Assembly: GCF_029360645.1 (NCBI RefSeq) | Contig: NZ_JARDUA010000003.1 | Location: 1 to 64,000, forward strand | Source of the DNA: Pontibacter litorisediminis | Lineage (GTDB): Bacteria; Bacteroidota; Bacteroidia; Cytophagales; Hymenobacteraceae | Length of the DNA stretch: 64,000 nucleotides | Direction of reading: 5' to 3' | Part shown: in pieces, positions 34,516-43,501 of the stretch | Position numbering within the stretch: the first letter of the stretch is position 1 | Layout of the letters: every line of letters starts with the position of its first letter | The notes under the pieces: model-generated | What the model was told of the DNA's origin: nothing | Database searches by the model: none | The model's input: the letters and a program-made list of their open reading frames with translations, nothing else | Program-made: the position numbers and the translations under genes

Positions 34516-35835
34516 CTACCTTGCCAAATCCTTTGCGCGATTCGCATCTATCGCTATAAGTATAAACAGCAGGATGGTGAATGACCACAAGGAGGAGCCG
34601 CCGTAGCTGAAGAATGGTAGCGGAATTCCCACCACAGGTGCCAAGCCTATCGTCATGCCTACGTTCACCAGAAAATGGAAAAAGATAATGGAGGCCACAC
34701 AGTAGCCGTAGGTGCGCGCAAACACCGACTTCTGCCGCTCGGCAATGTTTACGATCCGGACGAGCAGCAGGAGGAATAAGCCGATAAGAATGGTGCTGCC
34801 TACCCAGCCATGCTCCTCACCAATGGTGCAGAAGATGAAGTCCGTACTTTGCTCTGGCACAAAGTCAAATTTAGTTTGGGTGCCTTCCAAAAAGCCCTTG
34901 CCCCAGAAGCCGCCAGAGCCAATAGCGATCTTCGACTGCGTAACGTTCCAGCCGTAGCCCAGGGGGTCTGCTTCCGGGTTAATGAGTGCCTTGATACGGT
35001 TTTGCTGGTGTGGCTGCAGTACATCGTTCACAAAGAAGTCCACGCTGAAGATCATGCCTACCACCACAACCCAAAGCCCGATCATCACCTTAAAGCGACG
35101 CAGCAGGCGGTAATCGAGCCAGGTGGCCAGCGCCATGAGTATGGTGAGCCCGGCTATAAGGTAAAGCTTGGGCACCAGGAGTGTAAGTATGAAGATGGCA
35201 GCGGCGCTGCCTCCAATGATCAGAATAAGCGGCGACATCCCCTCGCGGAAGTAAGCCAGTATAAAGGCGGCAAACACCAGGGCCGAACCTGTCTCGTTCT
35301 GTAGGATAATGATAACAGGCGGCACAAAGGTGATGGCTGCCAGGATCATCTGGTCCTTGAAGTTCTGCTGGCGCAGGTTTATACTCCCCAGAAACCTGGA
35401 GGCGGCCAGCGCAGTGGCGAATTTGGCCAGCTCAGCAGGCTGCAGGCGTATGCCTCCCCCTAAATCAAGCCAGGAGCGGGAGCCGGCGATAGGCTTGGCC
35501 ACCACCAATGTTACCAGCAGCAGCAGTATGATAAAGCCATAAATAGGGTAAGCCAGGTGCTCGTACACTTTATAATCCACCACCAGCAGCACGATGATCA
35601 GCAGAAAGGAGGCGCCTATCCAAGCCAGCTGTTTGCCCGAGTTAATGTCGAAGCTCAGGATGTTCACCACGTTGTCAGGGCTGTAAACAGCGGCGTAGAT
35701 GTTCATCCAGCCCAGGGCCACCAACAGGAAGTATAGCAGAATGGTTACCCAGTCCAGGTGCGGGGCTATGGAGCCGGAGCTACGGCGGCTGCGGGGCGCG
35801 GTGCTTGCTAGTCTTTGTCCAAGTACTTTCTCCAT
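34516..35835 (-). CDS. rodA: Rod-shape-determining peptidoglycan polymerase RodA (SEDS family)
   Basis: Glycosyltransferase that polymerises lipid II during cell elongation with its transpeptidase partner PBP2. 439 residues and about ten membrane segments. SEDS landmarks include SRSWLDLGGGIRLQPAELAKFA, ALIIL-type helices, QSTDFIFCTIGEEHGWVGS and the C-terminal VGIPLPFFSYGGSSL. It follows mrdA with a 3-base gap and is the last gene of mreB-mreC-mreD-mrdA-rodA. The loop around KSVFARTYGYC is normal for the family. Confidence 0.95.
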   Translation of the reverse strand: MEKVLGQRLASTAPRSRRSSGSIAPHLDWVTILLYFLLVALGWMNIYAAVYSPDNVVNILSFDINSGKQLAWIGASFLLIIVLLVVDYKVYEHLAYPIYGFIILLLLVTLVVAKPIAGSRSWLDLGGGIRLQPAELAKFATALAASRFLGSINLRQQNFKDQMILAAITFVPPVIIILQNETGSALVFAAFILAYFREGMSPLILIIGGSAAAIFILTLLVPKLYLIAGLTILMALATWLDYRLLRRFKVMIGLWVVVVGMIFSVDFFVNDVLQPHQQNRIKALINPEADPLGYGWNVTQSKIAIGSGGFWGKGFLEGTQTKFDFVPEQSTDFIFCTIGEEHGWVGSTILIGLFLLLLVRIVNIAERQKSVFARTYGYCVASIIFFHFLVNVGMTIGLAPVVGIPLPFFSYGGSSLWSFTILLFILIAIDANRAKDLAR

Positions 35836-35838
35836 CTC

Positions 35839-37668
35839 TTACTTCGATCTAATGTTCAGGTACTCACGGCTCAGCACCCATTTCTCCTGCTCTTTAATCG
35901 TCACCGTGTCCGTCAGGTACTTCTCAATCATCAGGCCGGCAATTGGAGCAGCCGACTGGCCTCCCCATTTGCCGTGCTCCACGTAAACTGCAATAGCAAT
36001 TTTAGGGTTGTCCTTGGGGGCGAAGGCCACGAACACCGCGTGGTCTGCGCCCTGTGGGTTCTGGGCTGTACCGGTTTTGCCGCACACCTCTATGCCTACC
36101 TTTTGTAAGTTGGCGCGGCGCCCTGTACCGGCACGCACCACCTCCGCCATGCCTGCTATGATCGGCTCGAAGTGCTGCGGGCTCACCGAAGAATGATGTT
36201 TCTCCTGGTACTCCCTCAGCGGCTTGCCGTTGTCGCCCACCGAGCGGATGATGTGTGGTGTAACGTAAAACCCTCTGTTGGCAATAACAGCCATGAAATT
36301 AGCCATCTGCAGCGGCGTTACGCCCAGCTCTCCCTGGCCTATACTGAGGGAGTAAATGGTGGAGTACTTCCAGCGGTTCTTGCCGTACACGCGGTCGTAG
36401 AGGTCGGTTGAGGCAACAATGCCTTTTTTCTCGCCGGGTATGTCGATGCCCAGCTGCTGGCCGAAGCCAAAGGTGAGTACCTGTTCCCGCCACTCCTTCA
36501 GACCGATCGCAGTGTCTGTAAAGGTGTTTTTAGACTTGCCCTGGTTGATGAGGGCCTTGTAGGCCTGGTAAAACCAAGGGTTGCAGGAGTGCTGTACCGC
36601 ACCATACAAGTTAAGCGGAGAAGGGTGGGCGTGGCAGTTCACCAACGCCTTGTTGCACGCAAACGTGGTATTCGGGGTAATGACTCCCTCCTCCAGGGCA
36701 ATTAAGGCCTGGGTAAGCTTAAAGATAGAACCCGGTGGGTTCTGGTCGGCCATGATGGGGCGGTTGAACATGGTCTTGTTCGAGTCCTGCAGCAGCTCCA
36801 TATAGTTCTTGCCGTAGTCTTTGCCGGTAAACAGGTTGGGGTCGTAGAACGGGGCCGATACATAGGCCAGCACCTCGCCAGTGGCAGGCTCAATGGCCAC
36901 GATACTTCCCTTGGCGCCATTCATCAGGTACTCCCCGTAAGCCTGCAGGTCCAGGTCGATGGTGCTTACCAAATTCTCCCCAGCCACAGCCAGGGTATCG
37001 AAGGCACCGTCGCGGAAGGAGCCTTTCTCCACGCCGCGCACGTTCACCATTTTATACTTCACGCCGCGCTGGCCCATCAGGTACTTCTCGTACTCCAGCT
37101 CTATGCCGGCCTTGCCAATGTAGTCGCCGGGGCGGTAGCCGCGGTAGGTGCTGTCCTCCAGCTGTCGCGGGCTAATCTCGGCAATGTAGCCGAGGGCGTG
37201 CGCCAGGCTCTGGTGCGGGTAGCCACGGGCCGTGCGGGCGTTAATGTAGAAGCCCGGAAAGTCTATGAGGTTGTTCTGGATATAGGCGAACTCCTGTGTG
37301 CTGAGTTTTTGGTAGAAGGGGGAAGGCTGCACGTAGGAGAAGGAGCGGGCCTTCTTCAGGCGCTCGCGCACGTCCTCCAGTGGCAGCTTTACCAACTCGG
37401 CCAGGCGCAGGGTATCTAGGTTCTTCACGTCCTTCGGCACCACCATCAGGTCATAGACTGGCGTGTTCTGCACCAGCAGTTTGCCGTTGCGGTCGTAGAT
37501 CAGGCCCCGGAAAGGGTACTGGACGATGGGCTTGATGGCGTTGGTCTCGGCAGCCTGCTTGTAGCTGCTGTCTACCACCTGAATATAGAAAAGCCTGATG
37601 GCGAACATGATCCCCACCAGCAGGAAGATACCCTGAATGACGTATTTTCTGTTTTCTAAGTAATTCAT
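35839..37668 (-). CDS. mrdA: Penicillin-binding protein 2 (elongation transpeptidase)
   Basis: Cross-links peptidoglycan strands during lateral growth. 609 residues: N-terminal membrane anchor (IQGIFLLVGIMFAIRLFYIQ), pedestal domain, then the transpeptidase with active-site SxxK in NPPGSIFKLTQ, SxN as HSCNPWF and KTG in CGKTGTAQNPQ. The linker is of the class-B PBP2 type. It overlaps mreD by 4 bases (ATGA) and abuts rodA, so translation is probably coupled. It is a target of beta-lactams such as mecillinam in homologues. Confidence 0.96.
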   Translation of the reverse strand: MNYLENRKYVIQGIFLLVGIMFAIRLFYIQVVDSSYKQAAETNAIKPIVQYPFRGLIYDRNGKLLVQNTPVYDLMVVPKDVKNLDTLRLAELVKLPLEDVRERLKKARSFSYVQPSPFYQKLSTQEFAYIQNNLIDFPGFYINARTARGYPHQSLAHALGYIAEISPRQLEDSTYRGYRPGDYIGKAGIELEYEKYLMGQRGVKYKMVNVRGVEKGSFRDGAFDTLAVAGENLVSTIDLDLQAYGEYLMNGAKGSIVAIEPATGEVLAYVSAPFYDPNLFTGKDYGKNYMELLQDSNKTMFNRPIMADQNPPGSIFKLTQALIALEEGVITPNTTFACNKALVNCHAHPSPLNLYGAVQHSCNPWFYQAYKALINQGKSKNTFTDTAIGLKEWREQVLTFGFGQQLGIDIPGEKKGIVASTDLYDRVYGKNRWKYSTIYSLSIGQGELGVTPLQMANFMAVIANRGFYVTPHIIRSVGDNGKPLREYQEKHHSSVSPQHFEPIIAGMAEVVRAGTGRRANLQKVGIEVCGKTGTAQNPQGADHAVFVAFAPKDNPKIAIAVYVEHGKWGGQSAAPIAGLMIEKYLTDTVTIKEQEKWVLSREYLNIRSK

Positions 37669-38198
37669 CGGTAATCTATTCGCTCTCGCTTAGGTGAGAA
37701 GAACAGAAGTTGTAAGATAACCACAACGATACCCGTAAAGAGTGTGCTGAGCAGCGTCTTCGCCAACGTGTACAGTGCCGTCTGGAAATTAATGGTCTCC
37801 AGGAAGAACACCGCCGTATGGTGAAACAGGATCAGCGTGAAGGCATAGGTCAGAAACCAGCTTGTGCCCATCACATGGATATTTATCGTATCGCTGCTGT
37901 CGTAACCATCGCGTGGTGTGAGAAGGTTCAAAACGTGCGGCCTCAAAAAAGCCAGCAGCACACTGGCAGCGGCATGTATGCCCATGGTGTCGTAGAAGAC
38001 ATCCACCGTGAAACCAACTATAAATCCGAGGAAGAGCAACCATACCCTGTTGATAGTCAAGGGTAAGTATAGCAGAAAGGCAACGTAAATAAAGCAGAAG
38101 CCCATGCTGTAGAGCACCAGGTTATCCATGAGCAGCACCTGCAGCGCCACAAACAAAAAAAACTGGGCGATATGGTTCAAGCCAAAGCTATTGTTCAT
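37665..38198 (-). CDS. mreD: Rod-shape-determining membrane protein MreD
   Basis: 177 residues with five or six hydrophobic helices (LFVALQVLLMDNLVLYSMGFCFIYVAFLLYLPL, FTVDVFYDTMGIHAAASVLLAFLRP). The position between mreC and mrdA and the DxFYDTxGxHA pattern identify it. It is part of the elongasome with MreC, RodA and PBP2. It overlaps mreC by 11 bases. Confidence 0.9.
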   Translation of the reverse strand: MNNSFGLNHIAQFFLFVALQVLLMDNLVLYSMGFCFIYVAFLLYLPLTINRVWLLFLGFIVGFTVDVFYDTMGIHAAASVLLAFLRPHVLNLLTPRDGYDSSDTINIHVMGTSWFLTYAFTLILFHHTAVFFLETINFQTALYTLAKTLLSTLFTGIVVVILQLLFFSPKRERIDYR

Positions 38199-39054
38199 CT
38201 GGTATGATGCCTGTGTTTTGTTCCAAGCTGTCGCGTTCTTGCTTGTAGGTGTTCTTGACTACGTACACGTAAGAGAGCTGCGCAAAATCCACGCTCAGCT
38301 GGACGCCAATCGTATAAAAGCTCTTGTCCGGCTCCTGCTCGATCGAACTGATGGTGCCCACCATGATGCCCTCCGGGAAAACGGTGTTGAAGCCGCTCGT
38401 TACCACCGTATCGCCCTCCTCGGGCTTCACGTGCAGCGGGATATAGTCGAGCAGGGCGGTACGGTAATCGCCTCCCTGCCACTTGATGGTCCCAAAGGTG
38501 TTATCCTTCTTGAGCTTGGCCGAGATCAGCATCTGCGAGTGCAGCAGCGAGGTAACCGTAGCGTAATGCTCTGACACGGTTTTAACGCGGCCCACTACGC
38601 CATCCGGTGACACCACCCCCATGCCTGGCTGCACCCCGTCTGCGGTGCCTTTCGCTATGGTCAGGTAATTGTTCATGCGGCGCACCGAGTTGTTGATGAC
38701 GCGGCCGGCCTGCAGCTGGTATGGGTATGCCAGGCTGCTGTCGGTAGCGGCAAAGTAAGTGGTGTCCAGCGTGGCGGTGCTGTCTTTCAAGGCGGCCAAA
38801 CGGTACTGCATCAACTCCTGGCGCAGGGTCGCGTTCTCGCTGGCCAGCGTCTGGTTGATGCCCGTTAGGCGGAAGTAGTCGGTAACGCCACTCTGAAACT
38901 CCAGTACCTGCCCCACATACCTGTTTGCCGAGTTAAAAAAAGCCGCACCCTGGTACGTGTTGTAGCGCACGATCAGGAACACGCACAGCGCCTCCAGCAG
39001 CAGGAACACGAGGAACGCACGGAACCGGTAAATAAATGCAAATAGATTCCGCAT
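38188..39054 (-). CDS. mreC: Rod-shape-determining protein MreC
   Basis: 288 residues. An N-terminal membrane helix (FLVFLLLEALCVFLIV) is followed by a coiled coil (NQTLASENATLRQELMQYRLAAL, about 64-90) and the double beta-barrel periplasmic domain with KGTADGVQPGMGVVSPDGVVGRVKTV and GDTVVTSGFNTVFPEGIMVG. MreC activates PBP2-RodA and scaffolds the elongasome. It lies 9 bases downstream of mreB. Confidence 0.95.
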   Translation of the reverse strand: MRNLFAFIYRFRAFLVFLLLEALCVFLIVRYNTYQGAAFFNSANRYVGQVLEFQSGVTDYFRLTGINQTLASENATLRQELMQYRLAALKDSTATLDTTYFAATDSSLAYPYQLQAGRVINNSVRRMNNYLTIAKGTADGVQPGMGVVSPDGVVGRVKTVSEHYATVTSLLHSQMLISAKLKKDNTFGTIKWQGGDYRTALLDYIPLHVKPEEGDTVVTSGFNTVFPEGIMVGTISSIEQEPDKSFYTIGVQLSVDFAQLSYVYVVKNTYKQERDSLEQNTGIIPDEQ

Positions 39055-39063
39055 GCGGCCCTG

Positions 39064-40089
39064 TTAGGTTAGCAGGACATTCTTGAACCCATCTATGTTT
39101 TTGATGGCGGCACCCGTGCCACGCACTACCGCTCTCAATGGGTCCTCGGCGATGTGGATCGGGAGCTTTGTCTTGGCAGCCAGGCGCTTGTCGAAGCCCC
39201 GCAGCAGGGCGCCACCGCCCGTCAGGTGGATACCGTTGTCGTAGATATCGGCTGAGAGCTCCGGCGGCGCGATTTCCAGCGCCTTCAGTACCGCCTCCTC
39301 AATTTTAGACACCGACTTGTCCAGCGCAATGGCGATCTCCTGGTACGTTACCTTGATCACCTTCGGGATACCCGTCATCAGGTCGCGGCCACGGATCTCG
39401 TAGTCTGCCGGTGGGTTTTCCAGCTCTGTGAGCGCGGCACCTACCTCAATCTTGATCTTCTCGGCAGAGCGCTCGCCAATCAGCAGGTTGTGCTGGCGGC
39501 GCATGTAATCCAGAATGTCTTTCGTGAACACGTCACCGGCGATGCGGATAGACTGGTCGCACACGATGCCGGAAAGGGCCACCACGGCAATCTCCGTCGT
39601 GCCACCCCCGATATCCACGATCATAGAGCCGATCGGCTGCTCCACGTCAATGCCGATACCTATGGCCGCGGCCATAGGCTCCTGTATCATCCATACTTCT
39701 TTGGCGCCAGCGTGCTGTGCCGAGTCGCGCACGGCACGTTTCTCTACCTCGGTGATGCCCGATGGGATGCAGATAACCATGCGGTGCGAGGGCTGAAACA
39801 AGCGGCGGCCCGTGTCGATCATCTTGATCATGCCGCGAATCATCTCCTCGGCAGCGTGGAAGTCGGCGATCACCCCATCCTTTAGCGGACGGATGGTTTT
39901 GATGTTCTCGTGCGTCTTCTCGTGCATCTGCATGGCATTGCGGCCAATGGCTAGCACGCGGCCCGTCGTGCGGTCCACGGCGATGATAGAAGGCTCGTCT
40001 ACTACAATTTTGTCGTTATGAATGATCAGGGTATTGGCGGTACCCAAGTCAATGGCTATATCGCTGGTTAAGAAGTTAAATAGTCCCAT
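39064..40089 (-). CDS. mreB: Actin-like cell-shape protein MreB
   Basis: 341 residues, cytoplasmic ATP-binding filament protein that orients the elongation machinery. Phosphate-1 motif IDLGTANTLI at about 14-23, phosphate-2 IVDIGGGTTEIAV, the adenosine motif LTGGGALLRGFD, and the connecting helix PHRMVICIPSGITEVEKRAV. First gene of the mre-mrd-rod cluster. A TAATTTTG box (40162-40169, minus) lies 73 bases before the start. Confidence 0.97.
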   Translation of the reverse strand: MGLFNFLTSDIAIDLGTANTLIIHNDKIVVDEPSIIAVDRTTGRVLAIGRNAMQMHEKTHENIKTIRPLKDGVIADFHAAEEMIRGMIKMIDTGRRLFQPSHRMVICIPSGITEVEKRAVRDSAQHAGAKEVWMIQEPMAAAIGIGIDVEQPIGSMIVDIGGGTTEIAVVALSGIVCDQSIRIAGDVFTKDILDYMRRQHNLLIGERSAEKIKIEVGAALTELENPPADYEIRGRDLMTGIPKVIKVTYQEIAIALDKSVSKIEEAVLKALEIAPPELSADIYDNGIHLTGGGALLRGFDKRLAAKTKLPIHIAEDPLRAVVRGTGAAIKNIDGFKNVLLT

Positions 40090-40161
40090 GGTGAAGTATG
40101 AAAGGCATGACGTTGCCTGTTATATTTTCAATATACAATATTTCTAGTCAAAAACTTGCGG

Positions 40162-40169
40162 CAAAATTA
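40162..40169 (-). promoter_or_regulatory. Candidate -7 box of the mreB operon
   Basis: TAATTTTG read on the minus strand (TAnnTTTG). A TTG lies 25 bases upstream, farther than the usual 19-21, so the match is partial. Confidence 0.4.
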
Positions 40170-40312
40170 GTGAAATTCAGTGGAATTAATAATGCAAGTT
40201 GTCTTCTGTTAGCCGAATAAACATTTATTTGTTCCGGAAATCTGCTCCAAACACAACGGATTGCTTAGCTAACGCGGCTGATGCGCTAAAATTGAGCTTT
40301 ACTTAGAAAACA

Positions 40313-40350
40313 TAAAAATCCCCGGCCTCTCAGGAAACCGGGGATTTTTA
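40313..40350 (-). terminator. Terminator of purN-purH
   Basis: AAAAATCCCCGG / CCGGGGATTTTT hairpin, 27 bases after the purH stop, with a T-run on the minus strand. It separates the purine genes from mreB. Confidence 0.9.
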
Positions 40351-40376
40351 TGAAAAGTAATATTAAGCTTAAGCGA

Positions 40377-41906
40377 TTAATGCTTAAAGTGGCGCACGCC
40401 TGTCATCACCATGGCCATGTTGTGGGCGTCGCAGTAATCGATGGAATCTTGGTCTTTGATGGAGCCTCCTGGCTGTACCACTGCCTTGATGCCTGCCTTG
40501 TCGGCGATCTCCACGCAGTCTGGGAACGGGAAGAAGGCATCAGAGGCCATCACAGTCTTGCTCACGTCGAACCCGAAGCTGTTAGCTTTCTCGATGGCCT
40601 GGCGCAGGGCATCCACGCGGGAAGTCTGGCCTACGCCGCTCGAGAACATCATTTTATCCGTAGCCAGCACAATGGTGTTGGACTTGGTGTGCTTGCATAC
40701 TTTAGCCGCAAACACCAGCGCCTTTTTCTCCTCGGCGGTTGGCTGGCGTTTGGTGGCGGTTTTAAAGTCTGCCTCTGTCTCAGTGGCTAAATCCTTGTCC
40801 TGCTCAATCACCCCGTTCAGTAGAGTCTTGAACAGCTTGGTAGGTAGCTCCACCGGCTTCTGCTTCAGCAGGATGCGGTTTTTCTTCGTCTTCAGCAGCT
40901 CCAGCGCGTCTGTATCGAACTCCGGCGCGATCAGCACCTCGAAGAACAGCTTGTTCAGTTCCTCGGCCACGGCCATGTCGATGGTACGATTGGCGATGAT
41001 TACGCCGCCAAAAGCAGACACCGGGTCAGAAGACAGGGCATTCAGGTAGGCCTCCTTCATGGTGTCGCCGGTGGCGCAACCGCAGGCGTTCGTATGCTTC
41101 AGGATAGCCACTACCGGCTCCTCGAACTCAGCGGCCAGGGCCACGGCAGCGTCCACGTCCACCAAGTTATTGTAAGAAAGCTGCTTGCCGTTCAGCTGCT
41201 CAAACAGGTCCTCCAGCTTGCCGTAGAAAGTGCCTTTCTGGTGCGGGTTTTCGCCGTAGCGCAGCGGCATGCTGTGCTGCACGCTCTGCTTAAACGCCTG
41301 AATCTCCTCACCGGCATTCATGTAGTTGAAGATATGGGTATCGTAGTGCGACGACACGTTGAAGGCCTTGGCGGCAAAGCGCTTGCGGTCTTCTAATTCT
41401 GTAGAACCGTTTTTCTCCCGCAGCAGCTCCACCACCTCATCGTACTGCTCACGCGAAGACACGATCAGCACGTCCTTGAAGTTCTTGGCCGCCGCACGGA
41501 TCAGGGAGATACCGCCGATGTCGATCTTCTCGATCACGTCTGCTTCTGACGCGCCGGAAGCAACAGTTTCCTCAAATGGGTAGAGGTCCACCACCACCAG
41601 GTCGATGGGCGGGATTTCATACTTCTCGCGCTCCGACAGGTCGCTCTGGTTGTCGCGGCGGTGCAGGATGCCCCCGAACACCTTGGGGTGCAGGGTCTTT
41701 ACGCGCCCCCCGAAGATAGAGGGGTAGTCGGTCAGGTCTTCCACGGCGACTACCTGAGCGCCTTGCTCCTCCAGAAATGTTTGCGTGCCTCCAGTGGAGT
41801 AAATAGTGACGCCGTGTTGCTTCAACAGCTCCACCAGCGGCTCCAGGCGGTCTTTATAGTACACTGATATCAGCGCGGATTTAATTTTAACGGGTTGCAT
41901 GGGCAT
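40377..41906 (-). CDS. purH: Bifunctional AICAR transformylase / IMP cyclohydrolase
   Basis: Catalyses the last two steps of IMP synthesis. 509 residues. The N-terminal IMP cyclohydrolase (MGS-like) domain has SALISVYYKDRLEPLV, YSTGGTQTFLEE and GGRVKTLHPKVFGGIL. The C-terminal AICAR transformylase domain has LRYGENPHQKG, KHTNACGCATG and SDAFFPFPDCVE. The start may be Met1 or Met3 (41900). It lies 32 bases downstream of purN, so the two should form one unit. Confidence 0.96.
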   Translation of the reverse strand: MPMQPVKIKSALISVYYKDRLEPLVELLKQHGVTIYSTGGTQTFLEEQGAQVVAVEDLTDYPSIFGGRVKTLHPKVFGGILHRRDNQSDLSEREKYEIPPIDLVVVDLYPFEETVASGASEADVIEKIDIGGISLIRAAAKNFKDVLIVSSREQYDEVVELLREKNGSTELEDRKRFAAKAFNVSSHYDTHIFNYMNAGEEIQAFKQSVQHSMPLRYGENPHQKGTFYGKLEDLFEQLNGKQLSYNNLVDVDAAVALAAEFEEPVVAILKHTNACGCATGDTMKEAYLNALSSDPVSAFGGVIIANRTIDMAVAEELNKLFFEVLIAPEFDTDALELLKTKKNRILLKQKPVELPTKLFKTLLNGVIEQDKDLATETEADFKTATKRQPTAEEKKALVFAAKVCKHTKSNTIVLATDKMMFSSGVGQTSRVDALRQAIEKANSFGFDVSKTVMASDAFFPFPDCVEIADKAGIKAVVQPGGSIKDQDSIDYCDAHNMAMVMTGVRHFKH

Positions 41907-41938
41907 GAAGGTATTGGGTTGATGGTTGATTTCTATCG

Positions 41939-42526
41939 TTAATTCTGTTCTAGCAGCAGCCTCTCTACCACTTCGGGCAGGTGCTTGTGCTCCAGCTGGA
42001 GTACACGGGCGGCCAGTTCTTCGGGCGTATCGGTGGGTTGTACCGGGCAGCGCTCCTGAAGTATAAACTCGCCTTTATCATACTCTTCGTTTATGTAGTG
42101 TATCGTAATGCCTGATTCCGGCTCCTGCGCCTGGATAACGGCCGCATGCACATGGCTGCCATGCATGCCTTTGCCGCCATACTTGGGCAGCAGGGCAGGG
42201 TGTATGTTGATGATGCGGTTAGGGAAGGCGCGCAGCAGGTTCTGCGGCACCAGCCACAGGAAGCCGGCCAGCACGATCAGGTCGGGCTTAAACTCCTGCA
42301 CCTGCTCCAACACCTGATCGGTGTTATAAAACGCATCGCGGGTAAACAAAAAAGCCGGGACGCGGAAGGTCTCGGCTCGTTGTAGGGCATACGCTTTCGG
42401 GTTGTTAGAGAACAGGGCGGCCACACGTATGGCAGGGTGGTGCTCGAAATGCTCCAGCAGGCGCTGCGCATTGCTCCCCGACCCCGAAGCGAAAATGACT
42501 ATGTTTTTCTTGTCCTTAGGTTCCAA
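41939..42526 (-). CDS. purN: Phosphoribosylglycinamide formyltransferase PurN
   Basis: 10-formyl-THF-dependent third step of purine synthesis. 195 residues: NIVIFASGSGSNAQRL phosphate-binding loop (about 8-23), the catalytic region IINIHPALLPKYGGKGMHG with Asn/His of the N-H pair, and GITIHYINEEYDKGEFI with the catalytic Asp. A TATATTTG box lies 24 bases upstream. It heads a purN-purH unit. Confidence 0.94.
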   Translation of the reverse strand: MEPKDKKNIVIFASGSGSNAQRLLEHFEHHPAIRVAALFSNNPKAYALQRAETFRVPAFLFTRDAFYNTDQVLEQVQEFKPDLIVLAGFLWLVPQNLLRAFPNRIINIHPALLPKYGGKGMHGSHVHAAVIQAQEPESGITIHYINEEYDKGEFILQERCPVQPTDTPEELAARVLQLEHKHLPEVVERLLLEQN

Positions 42527-42549
42527 AATATGGGATTGCGTTGAAGCTG

Positions 42550-42557
42550 CAAATATA
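42550..42557 (-). promoter_or_regulatory. -7 promoter box of purN-purH
   Basis: TATATTTG on the minus strand, a perfect TAnnTTTG match. The upstream TTTAC at about 18 bases is only a partial -33 element. Confidence 0.5.
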
Positions 42558-42602
42558 GCGGGTTTGGCGGGAGATGTAAATGGATAAGTATAAAATCATG
42601 GT

Positions 42603-43056
42603 TTATACTTTGTTTCTGCGGCAAGCGTCTGCTTGTGCCTCTTCTTAGCCGCTGCTTTCTGCAGTTGGAACCAAGCTATCCGCTAGCGCGAGCTTGAAGC
42701 TCGTGCTCTCCCTATTGCTACTGCTTTCTTCAGCTTGAGGCAAACTATCCTTTCTAGCTGCTGTTCATCCTCCAGACTCACTTACCTATCGTTGCATCTC
42801 CTGCTTTCTGCTCTCAAGCCCGAGAGGGCTCGTCCTCGGGCATCGCGCCTTCTACATTTCCTTTGCTCCTAACGTCGCAATGCCTCACTGGCGTTCGGCA
42901 CCGGAAATCTAGAAGGCGCTCAACCCAAAGACTGGGTTCTAGTTCAATAGCCACGGCCTTTGCTATGGGGCAAGTATAGCTCCCCTCCTTGGACTACCGA
43001 GAACATGAATTCGAAGGTAGCGAGCGTAGCTCTGAGGGGTTAGGGGTGGTTGGGCC
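42603..43056 (+). repeat. Composite repeat, copy 2 (REP palindromes plus structured 350-base unit)
   Basis: Same order and orientation as copy 1: REP palindrome GCGGCAAGCG.CGCTTGTGCC-like (42618-42639), an extra palindrome GCGCGAGCTTGAAGCTCGTGC-like (about 42686-42706), the shared unit (42660-43000), and a terminal CCCCTCC...GAGGGG plus TAGGGGTGGTTGG block. The inverted repeat 42838-42861 / 42903-42926 corresponds to that of copy 1 and shows a compensatory base-pair change (TTCTA/TAGAA here, TGTA/TACA there). No gene in this 580-base gap. Confidence 0.8.
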
Positions 43057-43105
43057 CTGTACTAGCTCCCTCTCCTGTTTTGAACCTTCTGACGTATAAA
43101 CCTGC

Positions 43106-43489
43106 TTACTCCCCCTCGTAAAAATCAATCAGAGCGGCGAAGTAGGCATCGTCCCAGCCTTCGGTGATGTCTTCGTAGGCTTCGTCAGGAATGTTGGTGT
43201 GGCGCAGCTCAGCGGAGGTGCCATACTTGTGCGGGTGCAGTTTGATGGTCACGATAGATGGCTCCTCCTGCTCGCCGAAATACCACTGTTGCACCAGCTT
43301 CTTGCCTTCTTCAAACTCAAGGTTTTTGCCCGTTATGCTGCCTTCCCACAGTGAGAACTCCGACCCCGGCTCGGTAGACATCTCCGCAGGTTCGCCTGTC
43401 CAAAGCTGCAACGTGTAAGGGTTGGTCAGGGCCACGTATACTTCCTCGGGCTCTGCAGGTATGATGTAGTATTTCTTGTATTCTTTCAT
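43106..43489 (-). CDS. SRPBCC (START/AHSA1-like) domain protein
   Basis: 127 residues forming one helix-grip domain: YYIIPAEPEEVYVALTNPYTLQLWTG at the start, then GSEFSLWEGSITGKNLEFEEGKKLVQQWYF, and the closing helix DDAYFAALIDFYE. This is the Bet v1-like AHSA1 pattern; ligand unknown. It lies 12 bases downstream of the HAD-phosphatase gene, so it is probably cotranscribed. Confidence 0.88.
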   Translation of the reverse strand: MKEYKKYYIIPAEPEEVYVALTNPYTLQLWTGEPAEMSTEPGSEFSLWEGSITGKNLEFEEGKKLVQQWYFGEQEEPSIVTIKLHPHKYGTSAELRHTNIPDEAYEDITEGWDDAYFAALIDFYEGE

Positions 43490-43501
43490 CTGTTTTATAC
43501 T

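Noticed and set aside
40090-40312. Riboswitch upstream of mreB or purH
   Set aside because: No purine-riboswitch core or other known aptamer pattern is visible. The region holds only the purH terminator and a partial promoter box.
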